Of a DNA stretch of 64,000 nucleotides, positions 8,181 through 16,227 are shown piece after piece. This DNA is from Streptomyces vinaceus. GTDB lineage: Bacteria > Actinomycetota > Actinomycetes > Streptomycetales > Streptomycetaceae. Position 1 is the first letter of the stretch. The number at the start of each line of letters is the position of its first letter. The translations under genes were made by a program, and so were the position numbers. The stretch covers positions 4,989,001-5,053,000 of the forward strand of contig NZ_CP023692.1 in NCBI RefSeq assembly GCF_008704935.1, read 5' to 3'. The notes under the pieces are model-generated. The model saw only the letters and a list, made by a program, of their open reading frames with translations. It was not told where the DNA came from and searched no databases.

Positions 8181-8649
8181 GCGGGCCAGGTAGCCGCCGT
8201 CCACCGGCACGCTCGCGCCCGTGACCGAGGAGACGCAGACCAGCGTCCCGCCGGGCCGCTCCTGCGCGGTCATCGCCTCGATCGCGTACTTGCAGGTCAG
8301 AACGCGCCGCGGCCGTCGACCGCCATGACGTGGTCCCAGTCCTCGGGGCTGGTCTCGTTCACGTCCGACAGGGGGAGCGCCCCCGCGTTCGCCACGGCGA
8401 CGTCGAGCCTGCCGTAGGCCTCCACGGCCGCTTCGACCATCGCCCGGTTGGCCCGCGGATCGGCGACGTCACCCGTCACGACGATGACGCCGATGCCCTC
8501 GGCGGCCAGTTCCGTACGCAGTCTCCCGACCCCGGGGCCATCGATGTCGGCCGCGGTGACGCGGGCCCCGGAGCGGGCCAGCAACAGGGCGGTGGCCTTG
8601 CCGATGCCGCTCGCGGCACCCGTCACCAGACAGGACTTCTCGTTCACGC
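8181..8649 (-). pseudogene. SDR-family oxidoreductase pseudogene (frameshift plus internal deletion)
   Basis: From the GTG at 8649 the reading frame gives a normal short-chain dehydrogenase N-terminus: CLVTGAASGIGKATALLLA (TGxxxGIG cofactor motif) and VAVANAGALP (NAG motif). After GRGAF at about 8301 the frame hits TGA; loss of one C would restore LTCKYAIEAM in the next frame. That second frame then jumps from VCVSSVTGA directly to SVPVDGGYLAR, the usual C-terminus. About 90-100 residues carrying the YxxxK catalytic motif are therefore missing. The gene cannot encode an active enzyme. Confidence 0.85.
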
Positions 8650-8807
8650 GGCAGAGCCCAGGGAAAAGACGGAGACCGGCGGGGGCGTAGTTCGGCCAAG
8701 TCCCCTGGGTGGCGCAGGTTGTCTTGTCACACGACTGACGGATCCTCACCGATGTGGCTAACATCACGCCAACCGGCGGTGCTGCCGGCTGGTGATGGAG
8801 GTGGGAC

Positions 8808-9503
8808 GTGCTGCCAGTTCGCGGTGGGGACGGCCGGAAGCTGACGGTCTGGGGCATCCGTACCACCTGGAGCACCGTGGGGGACGGGGAGTTCTTCTGC
8901 CCCGACTGCGGTGGCGACCGCAACTACCGCCGGCGCACCGGACGCCGCCGGTTCACGGTCCTCGGCGTCCCGCTGCTGCCGCGCGGAGCGGCCGGGCCCG
9001 TCATCGAGTGCCAGGGCTGCCGGGAACGCTTCGACACGGAGGTCCTCGACCACCTGACCACCACCCGCTTCTCGGCGATGCTGCGCGACGCGGTGCACAC
9101 CGTGACGCTGGCCGTCCTGGCGGCCGGCGGGACGGCCTCGCGCGGGGCGCTGGAGGCCGCCGTGTCGGCCGTACGGGCGGCGGGCTTCCAGGACTGCACG
9201 GAGGAGCAGCTGGAGTCCCTCGTGGAGGCGCTGGCCACCGACGAGGGCCGGCTCGGGCTGTACGACGTACCCGAGTGCTGCGGCGCCGCGCTGGCGATCG
9301 AGCTCCACGAGGCCCTGGAACCGCTGGCCCCGCACCTGGCCGGGCCCGGGCGCGAATCGATCCTGCTCCAGGGCGCCCGGATCGCCCTCGCGGACGGCCC
9401 GTACACCCCGGCCGAGCGCGAGGTGCTCGCGACGGTGGGCGCCGCCCTGCGGATCGCCTCCGAGGACGTGTCCCGCCTCCTGTCGGCGGTCCGCGCGCCC
9501 TAG
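8808..9503 (+). CDS. Zinc-ribbon protein with TerB-like domain
   Basis: The GTG at 8808 follows a GGAGG ribosome site and gives 231 residues. The N-terminus has paired cysteines (FCPDCGGDRNYRRR, then ECQGCRERFDTEVLDH) that form a zinc-ribbon-like module. From about residue 85 the protein is helical and acidic, in the manner of TerB/DnaJ-associated domains (ARIALADGPYTPAEREVLAT). TerB-type domains occur in tellurite-resistance and stress proteins, but the biochemical role here is unknown. It is monocistronic and ends at a clear terminator. Confidence 0.75.
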   Translation: MLPVRGGDGRKLTVWGIRTTWSTVGDGEFFCPDCGGDRNYRRRTGRRRFTVLGVPLLPRGAAGPVIECQGCRERFDTEVLDHLTTTRFSAMLRDAVHTVTLAVLAAGGTASRGALEAAVSAVRAAGFQDCTEEQLESLVEALATDEGRLGLYDVPECCGAALAIELHEALEPLAPHLAGPGRESILLQGARIALADGPYTPAEREVLATVGAALRIASEDVSRLLSAVRAP

Positions 9504-9523
9504 GTCCACTCCCGACCCGCACG

Positions 9524-9556
9524 CGCGCCCCGGGCCTTCCGCCCGGGGCGCGTTTT
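9524..9556 (+). terminator. Rho-independent terminator after the TerB-like gene
   Basis: An 11-bp perfect stem (CGCGCCCCGGG at 9524-9534 with 9542-9552) with a 7-nt loop is followed by TTTT at 9553-9556. This is one of the few U-tract terminators in the window. Confidence 0.88.
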
Positions 9557-9803
9557 CGTATGCTCCGGCCTCGGTGGATCCACCCATGTGGGCGTCAACA
9601 CTTTGTAGAAGTCGACGATATCTGTGAGCCCCTTCACAGGCGTTCAATTCCGGTCACACGACGAGACGCCGCCGGTAACACAGCGGGGCTTCGATTCACG
9701 TGATCGCACTGACAACCCTGGCGAACCAACGGGATAGCGACCCACTTCACCAGGGATAACCAGATTCCTCTCGTTCACCTACCTTTTGAAGGGCAAGGCA
9801 GAG
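9557..9803. other. Intergenic region upstream of the NCS2 permease gene
   Basis: This 247-bp stretch has no plausible gene. It holds a perfect 12-bp palindrome, GGTGGATCCACC, at 9573-9584. The rest is slightly less GC-rich than its surroundings, as expected of a promoter region, but I cannot assign a promoter with confidence. Confidence 0.4.
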
Positions 9804-11375
9804 ATGGCACGTGTCGCCGCCCGGCTTTCCGCCAACGGAGAGCAGAGCCAGCACCCGGTCGACGAGGTGCTCCCCCTCCCCAAGCTCGCGCTGTACGGCT
9901 TCCAGCACGTACTGGCCTTCTACGCCGGCGCGGTGATCGTTCCGATCATCGTGGGCGGAGCCCTGGGCCTCTCCACCGAGCAGCTGGTCTACCTGATCAA
10001 CGCCGACCTGTTCACCTGCGGCATCGCCTCGATCATCCAGGCCTGGGGCGTGGGCCGGATCGGCGCGCGCCTGCCGCTGATCCAGGGCGTCACCTTCACC
10101 GCGGTCTCCCCGATGATCGCCATCGGGCTCGGGGCCGGCGGCGGCACGGCCGGCCTGCTCGTCATCTACGGCGCGGTCATCACGGCCGGCGTCGCCACCT
10201 TCGCCTTCGCCTGGCTGCCCCCCAAGGCCTTCCGCGCGGTCATGAGGCTCTTCCCGCCGGTCGTCACCGGCACGGTGATCACCGTCCTCGGCGTCGTGCT
10301 GATCCCCGTGGGCCTGAACGACGCGGCGGGCGGCCTCGGCAGCCCGGACTTCGGCGACCCGAAGAACTTCGCGTACGCCGGTGGCACGATGCTCTTCATC
10401 CTCGTCCTGATGAAGCTCGGCAAGCCCTTCCTCTCCAGCATCGCGATCCTGATCGGCCTGGTCGGCGGCACCGTGGTCGCCTTCCTGCTCGGCGACGCCA
10501 AGTTCGGCGACGTGGGGAACTCGGACTGGATCGGCATCACCACCCCCTTCCACTACGGGGCGCCGAAGTTCGCCTGGTTCCCGATCCTGCTGATGCTCAT
10601 CGTCATGCTGATCACCATGGTCGAGACGACCGGTGACACGTACGCCGTCGGCGACATCGTCGGCAAGGAGATCGACAGCGAGACCGTGGCCCGCGCCCTG
10701 CGCGCCGACGGCGCCGCGACCGCCCTCGGCGGCGTCCTGAACTCCTTCCCGTACGTGGCCTTCGCCGAGAACGTCGGCCTGGTCCGCATGACCAAGGTCA
10801 AGAGCCGCTTCGTCGTGGTCGCCGCGGGCGTGTTCATGATCGTGCTCGGGCTGATACCGAAGGCCGCCGCGATCGTCGCCGCGGTCCCGCACGGAGTGCT
10901 CGGCGGCGCGGCGACGGTGATGTTCGCGATGGTGGCGCTGGCCGGTATCCACACCCTCGCCAAGGTTGACCTCAAGGAGGAGAAGAACGCGCTGGTCGTG
11001 GGCGTCTCCCTGGCGTTCGCCCTGCTGCCGGCGACGGTCCCGGTGCTCTTCAAGGACCACATGGACGCGGACCTGTCCTCGCTCCTCAACAGCGGTGTGA
11101 CGCTCGGCGCCACGGCCGCGATCGTACTCAACCTGATCTTCAACGGGCTGGCCGAGGACGATGCGCACGGCACCGTGGCGGCCGCGGTGCCCGCCCAGGC
11201 CGCGGCCCCGGACGCGCCGGAACCCGCGACCGCGGCGGCGCCCGCCGAGACCGAGACGGAGACGGTGGCCGAGGCGGAGACGGTGGCCGAGGCCACGGTC
11301 GGCGCCGCCGTGAGCACCACCGCCGCCACCGTGGTGAAGGCCGACGCGGGCGAGGCGACCGCGCCCGCCTCCTGA
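9804..11375 (+). CDS. NCS2-family nucleobase:cation symporter (xanthine/uric acid permease type)
   Basis: This integral membrane carrier of about 523 residues has the NCS2 signatures: GFQHVLAFYAGAVIVPIIVG in the first helices, GVGRIGARLPLIQGVTF, and the QH and ETTGDTYAVG motifs that line the substrate site in UraA/XanQ-type proteins. The mid-protein NSFPYVAFAENVGLV segment also fits. A Thr/Ala/Glu-rich tail of about 70 residues follows the last helix and has no recognisable domain. I prefer the ATG at 9804 over the TTG at 9786 because AAGG lies at a proper distance before it. Confidence 0.92.
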   Translation: MARVAARLSANGEQSQHPVDEVLPLPKLALYGFQHVLAFYAGAVIVPIIVGGALGLSTEQLVYLINADLFTCGIASIIQAWGVGRIGARLPLIQGVTFTAVSPMIAIGLGAGGGTAGLLVIYGAVITAGVATFAFAWLPPKAFRAVMRLFPPVVTGTVITVLGVVLIPVGLNDAAGGLGSPDFGDPKNFAYAGGTMLFILVLMKLGKPFLSSIAILIGLVGGTVVAFLLGDAKFGDVGNSDWIGITTPFHYGAPKFAWFPILLMLIVMLITMVETTGDTYAVGDIVGKEIDSETVARALRADGAATALGGVLNSFPYVAFAENVGLVRMTKVKSRFVVVAAGVFMIVLGLIPKAAAIVAAVPHGVLGGAATVMFAMVALAGIHTLAKVDLKEEKNALVVGVSLAFALLPATVPVLFKDHMDADLSSLLNSGVTLGATAAIVLNLIFNGLAEDDAHGTVAAAVPAQAAAPDAPEPATAAAPAETETETVAEAETVAEATVGAAVSTTAATVVKADAGEATAPAS

Positions 11376-11389
11376 TCCTCCCAGGGGGC

Positions 11390-11431
11390 GACGGCCCTCC
11401 GCCCGGACCCGTGTCCGGGTGGAGGGCCGTC
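11390..11431 (+). terminator. Terminator after the NCS2 permease gene
   Basis: A 19-bp hairpin pairs 11390-11408 with 11413-11431, using one G-T (G-U) position and a 4-nt loop. It starts 14 bp after the permease stop and 30 bp before recO. Confidence 0.85.
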
Positions 11432-11460
11432 GCCGCGCCCGGGCAGGCGACAATGGGCGC

Positions 11461-12207
11461 ATGAGTCTGTTCCGCGACGACGGCATCGTGCTGCGCACCC
11501 AGAAGCTGGGTGAGGCGGACCGCATCATCACGCTCCTCACCCGTGGCCACGGGCGGGTGCGGGCCGTGGCCCGCGGAGTACGGCGTACGAAGTCCAAGTT
11601 CGGCGCCGGGCTGGAACCTTTCTCCCACGCCGATGTGCAGTTCTTCGCCCGGGGCAGCGAGCTGATCGGCCGCAGCCTCCCGCTCTGCACCCAGACCGAG
11701 ATCATCGCCCCGTACGGCAACGGCATCGTCACCGACTACGCCCGCTACACCGCCGGAACCGCGATGCTGGAGACCGCCGAGCGGTTCACCGAGAACGAGG
11801 GCGAGCCCGCCGTGCAGCAGTACCTGCTGCTGATCGGCGCCCTGCGCACGCTCTCGCGCGGGGAGCACGAGCCGAACCTCATCCTCGACGCGTTCCTGCT
11901 GCGCTCCCTCGCCGTCAACGGCTACGCGCCCAGCTTCACGGACTGCGCGAAGTGCGGGATCCACGGCCCCAACCGGCACTTCTCGGTCGCCGCGGGCGGG
12001 GTCGTCTGCGGGGACTGCCGGGTCGCCGGCAGCGTCGTACCCTCGTCGGAGGCCATCGCCCTGCTCAGCGCACTGCTGACGGGCGACTGGGGGCATGCGG
12101 ACGCCTGCGAGGCGCGGTACGTGCGGGAGGGCAGCGGGCTCGTCTCCGCCTATTTGCACTGGCATCTGGAGCGCGGGCTACGCTCCCTGCGATACGTCGA
12201 GAAATAG
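11461..12207 (+). CDS. recO: DNA repair protein RecO
   Basis: RecO loads RecA onto SSB-coated DNA in the RecFOR pathway. The 248-residue product has the N-terminal OB fold (DDGIVLRTQKLGEADRII, then GHGRVRAVARGVRRTKSKFG) and a zinc-finger region with four cysteines (DCAKCGIHGP, then VCGDC). The ATG at 11461 matches the family N-terminus (MSLFRDDGIVL). Its TAG stop forms part of the TAGGAG ribosome site of uppS 11 bp downstream, so the two genes are translationally close and probably cotranscribed. Confidence 0.97.
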   Translation: MSLFRDDGIVLRTQKLGEADRIITLLTRGHGRVRAVARGVRRTKSKFGAGLEPFSHADVQFFARGSELIGRSLPLCTQTEIIAPYGNGIVTDYARYTAGTAMLETAERFTENEGEPAVQQYLLLIGALRTLSRGEHEPNLILDAFLLRSLAVNGYAPSFTDCAKCGIHGPNRHFSVAAGGVVCGDCRVAGSVVPSSEAIALLSALLTGDWGHADACEARYVREGSGLVSAYLHWHLERGLRSLRYVEK

Positions 12208-12218
12208 GAGCTGGACAC

Positions 12219-13043
12219 ATGGCACGACGCGGGATTCTGGGGCGCTCTCGCCGGGAGTACAAGGTTCCCGAGCCGCACCCGTCCGGTGAGCGCCCGCCGA
12301 AGATCCCCGGCGAACTCGTCCCGAACCACGTCGCGGTGGTCATGGACGGCAACGGCCGCTGGGCCAAGGAGCGCGGTCTGCCGCGCACCGAGGGCCACAA
12401 GGTCGGCGAGGGCGTCGTGCTCGACGTGCTCAAGGGCTGCCTGGAGATGGGCGTCAAGAACCTCTCCCTGTACGCCTTCTCGACGGAGAACTGGAAGCGC
12501 TCGCCCGACGAGGTCCGCTTCCTGATGAACTTCAACCGTGACGTCATCCGGCGCCGCCGCGACGAGATGAACGAGCTGGGCATCCGGATCCGCTGGGTCG
12601 GCCGCATGCCGAAGATGTGGAAGTCGGTCGTCCAGGAGCTCCAGGTGGCCCAGGAGCAGACCGTCGACAACGACGCGATGACCCTGTACTTCTGCGTGAA
12701 CTACGGCGGCCGCGCGGAGATCGCCGACGCGGCGCAGGCGATCGCCCGGGACGTGGCCGCGGGCCGGCTGGACCCGTCGAAGGTCAACGAGAAGACCTTC
12801 GCGAAGTACATGTACTACCCGGACATGCCGGACGTGGACCTGTTCCTGCGGCCGAGCGGCGAGCAGCGCACCTCCAACTACCTGCTCTGGCAGAGCGCGT
12901 ACGCCGAGATGGTCTTCCAGGACGTGCTGTGGCCGGACTTCGACCGCCGCGACCTGTGGGCGGCCTGCCTGGAGTACGCCCAGCGCGACCGCCGCTTCGG
13001 CGGCGCCGTCCCGAACCAGCCGGAGCCGGGCCCCACGGCCTGA
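12219..13043 (+). CDS. uppS: Isoprenyl transferase (undecaprenyl/decaprenyl diphosphate synthase, UppS type)
   Basis: This is a cis-prenyltransferase that makes the polyprenyl diphosphate carrier for cell-wall synthesis. The 274-residue protein has the catalytic VVMDGNGRWAKERG motif at about residues 40-53, FSTENWKRS, and the C-terminal DVDLFLRPSGEQRTSNYLLW motif that binds diphosphate and Mg. The ATG at 12219 has AGGAG eight bases upstream. It follows recO directly, as it commonly does in Streptomyces. Confidence 0.96.
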   Translation: MARRGILGRSRREYKVPEPHPSGERPPKIPGELVPNHVAVVMDGNGRWAKERGLPRTEGHKVGEGVVLDVLKGCLEMGVKNLSLYAFSTENWKRSPDEVRFLMNFNRDVIRRRRDEMNELGIRIRWVGRMPKMWKSVVQELQVAQEQTVDNDAMTLYFCVNYGGRAEIADAAQAIARDVAAGRLDPSKVNEKTFAKYMYYPDMPDVDLFLRPSGEQRTSNYLLWQSAYAEMVFQDVLWPDFDRRDLWAACLEYAQRDRRFGGAVPNQPEPGPTA

Positions 13044-13098
13044 TCCGAGGCGGAAAAGGCCGTCGCGGGGGCCCGGCCGGGGGATAGGGTCCGTTGTC

Positions 13099-13629
13099 AT
13101 GGACACGGATGGGGAACAGGTGCCGGTACGGCTCAGCTACCGGATCACCACGGCGGACGTCGCGCAGGCGCTCCGGGCGCGTGACGCCCGGGTGCCCGCG
13201 GGGCGCCGCAAGCGGCTGCTGCTGATCGTCTTCGGGGTGCTGCTGCTGGCCTTCGGGGGGCTGGCGGCGATGGGCGACGGGCCCCTCACCCAGCCGCTGG
13301 CCGTGCTGGGCGGCGGCGTCCTGCTGCTCGTCCTCACGTTCTTCGGCCCGCAGCTCACGGCGCGGGCCTTCGCGGGGCTGCTGGCGAAGGCCGGTGAGAC
13401 CACGGCGGTGGTCGACGACGCGGGGCTGTCCGTGAGCACCGCCGACACGCAGTCGCGCATCAACTGGGCCGCGCAGCCGATGTACACGGAGACGGCCGAC
13501 ACCTTCGTCACGCTCGGTGTCGCCAAGCGGGCGGTGGCCATGACGATCCTGCCCAAGCGCGGGGTCGAGGACCCGGCGGAGGTCGACCGCCTCCGGGCAC
13601 TCCTCGACCGCAACCTGCGGAAGCTCTGA
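13099..13629 (+). CDS. YcxB-like membrane protein
   Basis: The 176-residue protein has two adjacent hydrophobic segments at about residues 35-80 (RLLLIVFGVLLLAFGGL and PLAVLGGGVLLLVLTFFG). A soluble C-terminal domain contains INWAAQPMYTETADTFVTL and ends ILPKRGVEDPAEVDRLRALL. This is the layout of YcxB-type proteins, whose function is unknown. The IS481-family element is inserted 14 bp beyond its stop codon. Confidence 0.8.
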   Translation: MDTDGEQVPVRLSYRITTADVAQALRARDARVPAGRRKRLLLIVFGVLLLAFGGLAAMGDGPLTQPLAVLGGGVLLLVLTFFGPQLTARAFAGLLAKAGETTAVVDDAGLSVSTADTQSRINWAAQPMYTETADTFVTLGVAKRAVAMTILPKRGVEDPAEVDRLRALLDRNLRKL

Positions 13630-13638
13630 GCGGAAGCC

Positions 13639-14592
13639 CTAGGTGTGCTGTCCGGATAGGTTGGTGACGCGGCTGGCTGGAGTGTGGCCGCTGATTCCGG
13701 TGTGGGGTCGGTGGTAGTTGTACCAGTCCAGCCAGTCGGGAAACGCTGCCTGGCGTTCGGCGTCTGAGGTGTAGGGCCGGATGTAGGCCCATTCGTCGAG
13801 CAGGGTGCGGTGGAAGCGTTCGACCTTGCCGTTGGTCTGGGGTCGCCAGGGCCTCGTCCATCGGGGGCTGATGGCCAGGTCGTGGCAGGTGTCGCGCCAG
13901 GTGTTCTTGGTATAGGCCCAGGCGTTGTCGGTCAGGACGCGTTCGATGGTGATGCCGTGGGCGGCGAACCAGGCGGTGGCGCGGGCGAGGAAGCCGGCGC
14001 AGGTCGCGGCGGTCTCGTCGGGCAGGTCTTCGGTGTAGGCCAGGCGGGAGTGGTCGTCCAGGGCGGTGTGCAGGTAGGCGTAGCCGGTGCCGGTGCGGTT
14101 GCGTCGCCCTTCGGCGCGGCCCTGGGTGCGGTGCCCGCCGCCGTCGGGGATGCGGCCGAGCTTCTTGACGTCGATGTGGACCAGTTCGCCGGGCCGGGAG
14201 CGTTCGTAGCGGCGGACGGGTTCGCCGGTGGCCCGGTCCAGGATGGTCAGGACGGGCAGACCGTGTCGCATGAGGATGCGGTGGGCGGTGGAGGCGGCGA
14301 TGCCGCATCGGGCGGCCAGCCGCAGCGGGCCGATGCGGTGCTCTCGCCGTAGCCGCAGGACGTGTGCCTCCACCTGGGCGGGTGTCCGGCGCGGCTGACG
14401 GTGCGGACGGCTGGAGCGGTCCTGCATGCCCGCCTCGCCGTGCCGCCGGTAGCGGCTTGCCCAGCGTGCGGCGGTGGTGTGGCTGACCTGGAAGCGTTCC
14501 GCGGCCCGGCGCAGCGGCCAGCCGTCGTCCACGACACACCGGGCCAGACGGAGCCTGCCGGTCGGGGTCAGCGGGGCATTACGGTGGGACAC
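13639..14592 (-). CDS. IS481-family transposase
   Basis: This is a DDE-type transposase. An N-terminal helix-turn-helix (RRAAERFQVSHTTAARWASR) precedes an rve integrase core containing GELVHIDVKKLGRI (first D), VLTDNAWAY (second D) and RWTRPWRPQTNGKVERFHRT (E). The GTG at 14592 lies six bases after CAGGAGG and gives 317 residues; an upstream GTG at 14631 has no ribosome site. The stop codon TAG lies in the CCTAGG target copy, outside the terminal repeat, so the host site supplies it. The reading frame is intact. Confidence 0.95.
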   Translation of the reverse strand: MSHRNAPLTPTGRLRLARCVVDDGWPLRRAAERFQVSHTTAARWASRYRRHGEAGMQDRSSRPHRQPRRTPAQVEAHVLRLRREHRIGPLRLAARCGIAASTAHRILMRHGLPVLTILDRATGEPVRRYERSRPGELVHIDVKKLGRIPDGGGHRTQGRAEGRRNRTGTGYAYLHTALDDHSRLAYTEDLPDETAATCAGFLARATAWFAAHGITIERVLTDNAWAYTKNTWRDTCHDLAISPRWTRPWRPQTNGKVERFHRTLLDEWAYIRPYTSDAERQAAFPDWLDWYNYHRPHTGISGHTPASRVTNLSGQHT

Positions 14593-14701
14593 GAGGGCCT
14601 CCTGCGGTCGGGCGTAGATGTCGCAATCCACACCGAACCCAGAAGGCCCTCACCTGTTCAAGCACCCAGCACGCGTGTCACCAACGTGCCGGGACAGCAC
14701 A
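13644..14701 (-). mobile_element. IS481-family insertion sequence with 6-bp target duplication CCTAGG
   Basis: The 1,058-bp element starts TGTGCTGTCC and ends GGGACAGCACA. Imperfect terminal inverted repeats extend about 29 bp and share an inner GTTGGTGAC block. CCTAGG flanks both sides (13638-13643 and 14702-14707). A 6-bp NCTAGN duplication is the known target preference of IS481. One transposase gene fills the element. The near-intact ends and full-length transposase suggest recent insertion. Confidence 0.93.
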
Positions 14702-14706
14702 CCTAG

Positions 14707-14864
14707 GCCGTGTCTTTCGGATCAGGGCGGGCCCGGGGCGCCTGGCACCGCACCTCGCGGCGTTCTCGTCGGTCGCCGACACACCACGTCGACTTCCTCC
14801 TCGGCCTTGCGATGCACGGCACCAGACGCCCCGGGCTGATCCGCCCTGATCCGAAAGACACGGC
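14707..14864. mobile_element. 158-bp MITE-like element flanked by CTAG
   Basis: The ends are perfect 24-bp inverted repeats (14707-14730 and 14841-14864), beginning GCCGTGTCTTTCGGATCAGG. The similarity continues imperfectly inward for about 25 bp after a 4-nt offset. CTAG lies on both sides (14703-14706 and 14865-14868). It has no coding capacity. Short length, long terminal repeats and a short target duplication are the marks of a miniature inverted-repeat element mobilised in trans. Its parent transposase family cannot be named from this copy. The zur stop codon lies in the right-hand CTAG. Confidence 0.8.
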
Positions 14865-15299
14865 CTAGGCGGAAGCGGCGGCCGCGCAGTCGGCGCAGGT
14901 GCCGAAGATCTCCACCGTGTGGGCCACGTTCACGTAGCCGTGCTCGGCCGCGATGGACTCCGCCCACTTCTCCACCGCCGGGCCCTCCACCTCGACGGCC
15001 TTGCCGCACTTGCGGCAGACCAGGTGATGGTGGTGGTCCCCGGTGGAACAGCGCCGGTAGACCGACTCCCCGTCGCTGGTGCGCAGCACGTCGACCTCGC
15101 CGGCGTCGGCGAGCGACTGGAGGGTGCGGTACACGGTGGTCAGGCCCACGGAGTCGCCGCGGTGCTTGAGCATGTCGTGCAGTTCCTGGGCGCTGCGGAA
15201 CTCGTCCACCTCGTCCAGCGCCGCGGCGACGGCTGCCCGCTGCCGGGTGGATCGTCCTCGTACTGGCGCGGTATTCATCTCGCCAGGCGCAGTCGCCAC
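14865..15299 (-). CDS. zur: Zinc uptake regulator Zur (Fur family)
   Basis: Zur represses zinc-uptake genes when zinc is bound. The 144-residue product has the Fur winged helix (TRQRAAVAAALDEVDEFRSA, GLTTVYRTLQSLADAGEV) and a metal-binding region (DHHHHLVCRKCGK, then EIFGTCADC) whose cysteine pairs hold the structural zinc. The GTG at 15299 follows GAGGAGG at good spacing; the ATG at 15278 is an alternative. It lies directly downstream of znuB. The stop codon TAG coincides with the CTAG beside the MITE-like element, so the insertion did not change the protein. Confidence 0.95.
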   Translation of the reverse strand: MATAPGEMNTAPVRGRSTRQRAAVAAALDEVDEFRSAQELHDMLKHRGDSVGLTTVYRTLQSLADAGEVDVLRTSDGESVYRRCSTGDHHHHLVCRKCGKAVEVEGPAVEKWAESIAAEHGYVNVAHTVEIFGTCADCAAAASA

Positions 15300-15360
15300 C
15301 GGTTCCTCCTCGTATCGGCCTCGGCCCATTGTGCCAGGCGGCCGCAGCGCCCAGACCGTC

Positions 15361-16227
15361 CTAGACCCTCACATCATCGCGCGTGCAGACCTCTTCGGCG
15401 GCGCGGGCCGCGTTCGCGCGGCGCCGGGCCAGCGGCGTGGACAGTGCGGTCATCACCATGAAGACGCCGATCGCGAGCAGCACGATGGTGCCGCCCGAGG
15501 GGGCGTCGATGTAGTACGTCAGGGTCGTTCCGGAGAGCGAGACCAGTACGCCGATCACCATCGCCACCGACAGGGTGGCCGTGAACCCGCGGGTGACGCG
15601 CTGCGCGGCCGCGACCGGGATCACCATCATGGCGCTGACCAGCAGCAGGCCGACGATGCGCATGGCCACGGTGACGGTGACGGCGGCGGTGACCGCGATC
15701 AGCAGGTTCAGGAAGCGCACCGGCAGGCCGGTGACCCGGGCGAACTCCTCGTCCTGGCAGACGGCGAACAGCTGGCGGCGCAGCCCGAGGGTGACGGCGA
15801 TGACGAAGGCCGCGAGTATCACGACGGCGGTGACGTCCTCGGCGGAGACGGTGGTGATCGAGCCGAAGAGGTAGCTGGTCAGATTGGCCGTCGAGCCGCC
15901 CGGAGCCAGGTTGATGATCATCACGCCGCCGGCCAGGCCGCCGTAGAAGAGCATCGCGAGGGCGATGTCGCCGCTGGTCTTGCCGCGGGAGCGGATCAGC
16001 TCCATGCCGACCGCGCCGATGACCGCGACCAGGGTGGCCATCCACACCGGGCTCGCGTTGAAGAGGAAGCCGAGCGCGACACCGGTCATGGCCACGTGCC
16101 CGATGCCGTCGCCCATGACGGCCTGGCGGCGCTGCACCAGGTACGTGCCGATGGCCGGGGCGGTGACGCCGACCAGGACGGCCGCGAGCAGGGCCCGCTG
16201 CATGAAGGCGTAGTCGAGGAGGTCCAT
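15361..16227 (-). CDS. znuB: Zinc ABC transporter permease ZnuB
   Basis: The 288-residue ABC-3 family permease has about eight hydrophobic segments and the family signature VMGDGIGHVAMTGVALGFL near residues 38-56. The start codon overlaps the znuC stop by one base (TGATG), so translation is coupled. The C-terminus after the last helix is short and Arg/Ala-rich. It forms the membrane channel of the zinc importer with ZnuC and ZnuA. Confidence 0.94.
   Translation of the reverse strand: MDLLDYAFMQRALLAAVLVGVTAPAIGTYLVQRRQAVMGDGIGHVAMTGVALGFLFNASPVWMATLVAVIGAVGMELIRSRGKTSGDIALAMLFYGGLAGGVMIINLAPGGSTANLTSYLFGSITTVSAEDVTAVVILAAFVIAVTLGLRRQLFAVCQDEEFARVTGLPVRFLNLLIAVTAAVTVTVAMRIVGLLLVSAMMVIPVAAAQRVTRGFTATLSVAMVIGVLVSLSGTTLTYYIDAPSGGTIVLLAIGVFMVMTALSTPLARRRANAARAAEEVCTRDDVRV

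Noticed and set aside
9557..9803. Riboswitch upstream of the NCS2 permease
   Set aside because: No purine-, guanidine- or PRPP-type conserved core could be recognised; only a short palindrome is present.
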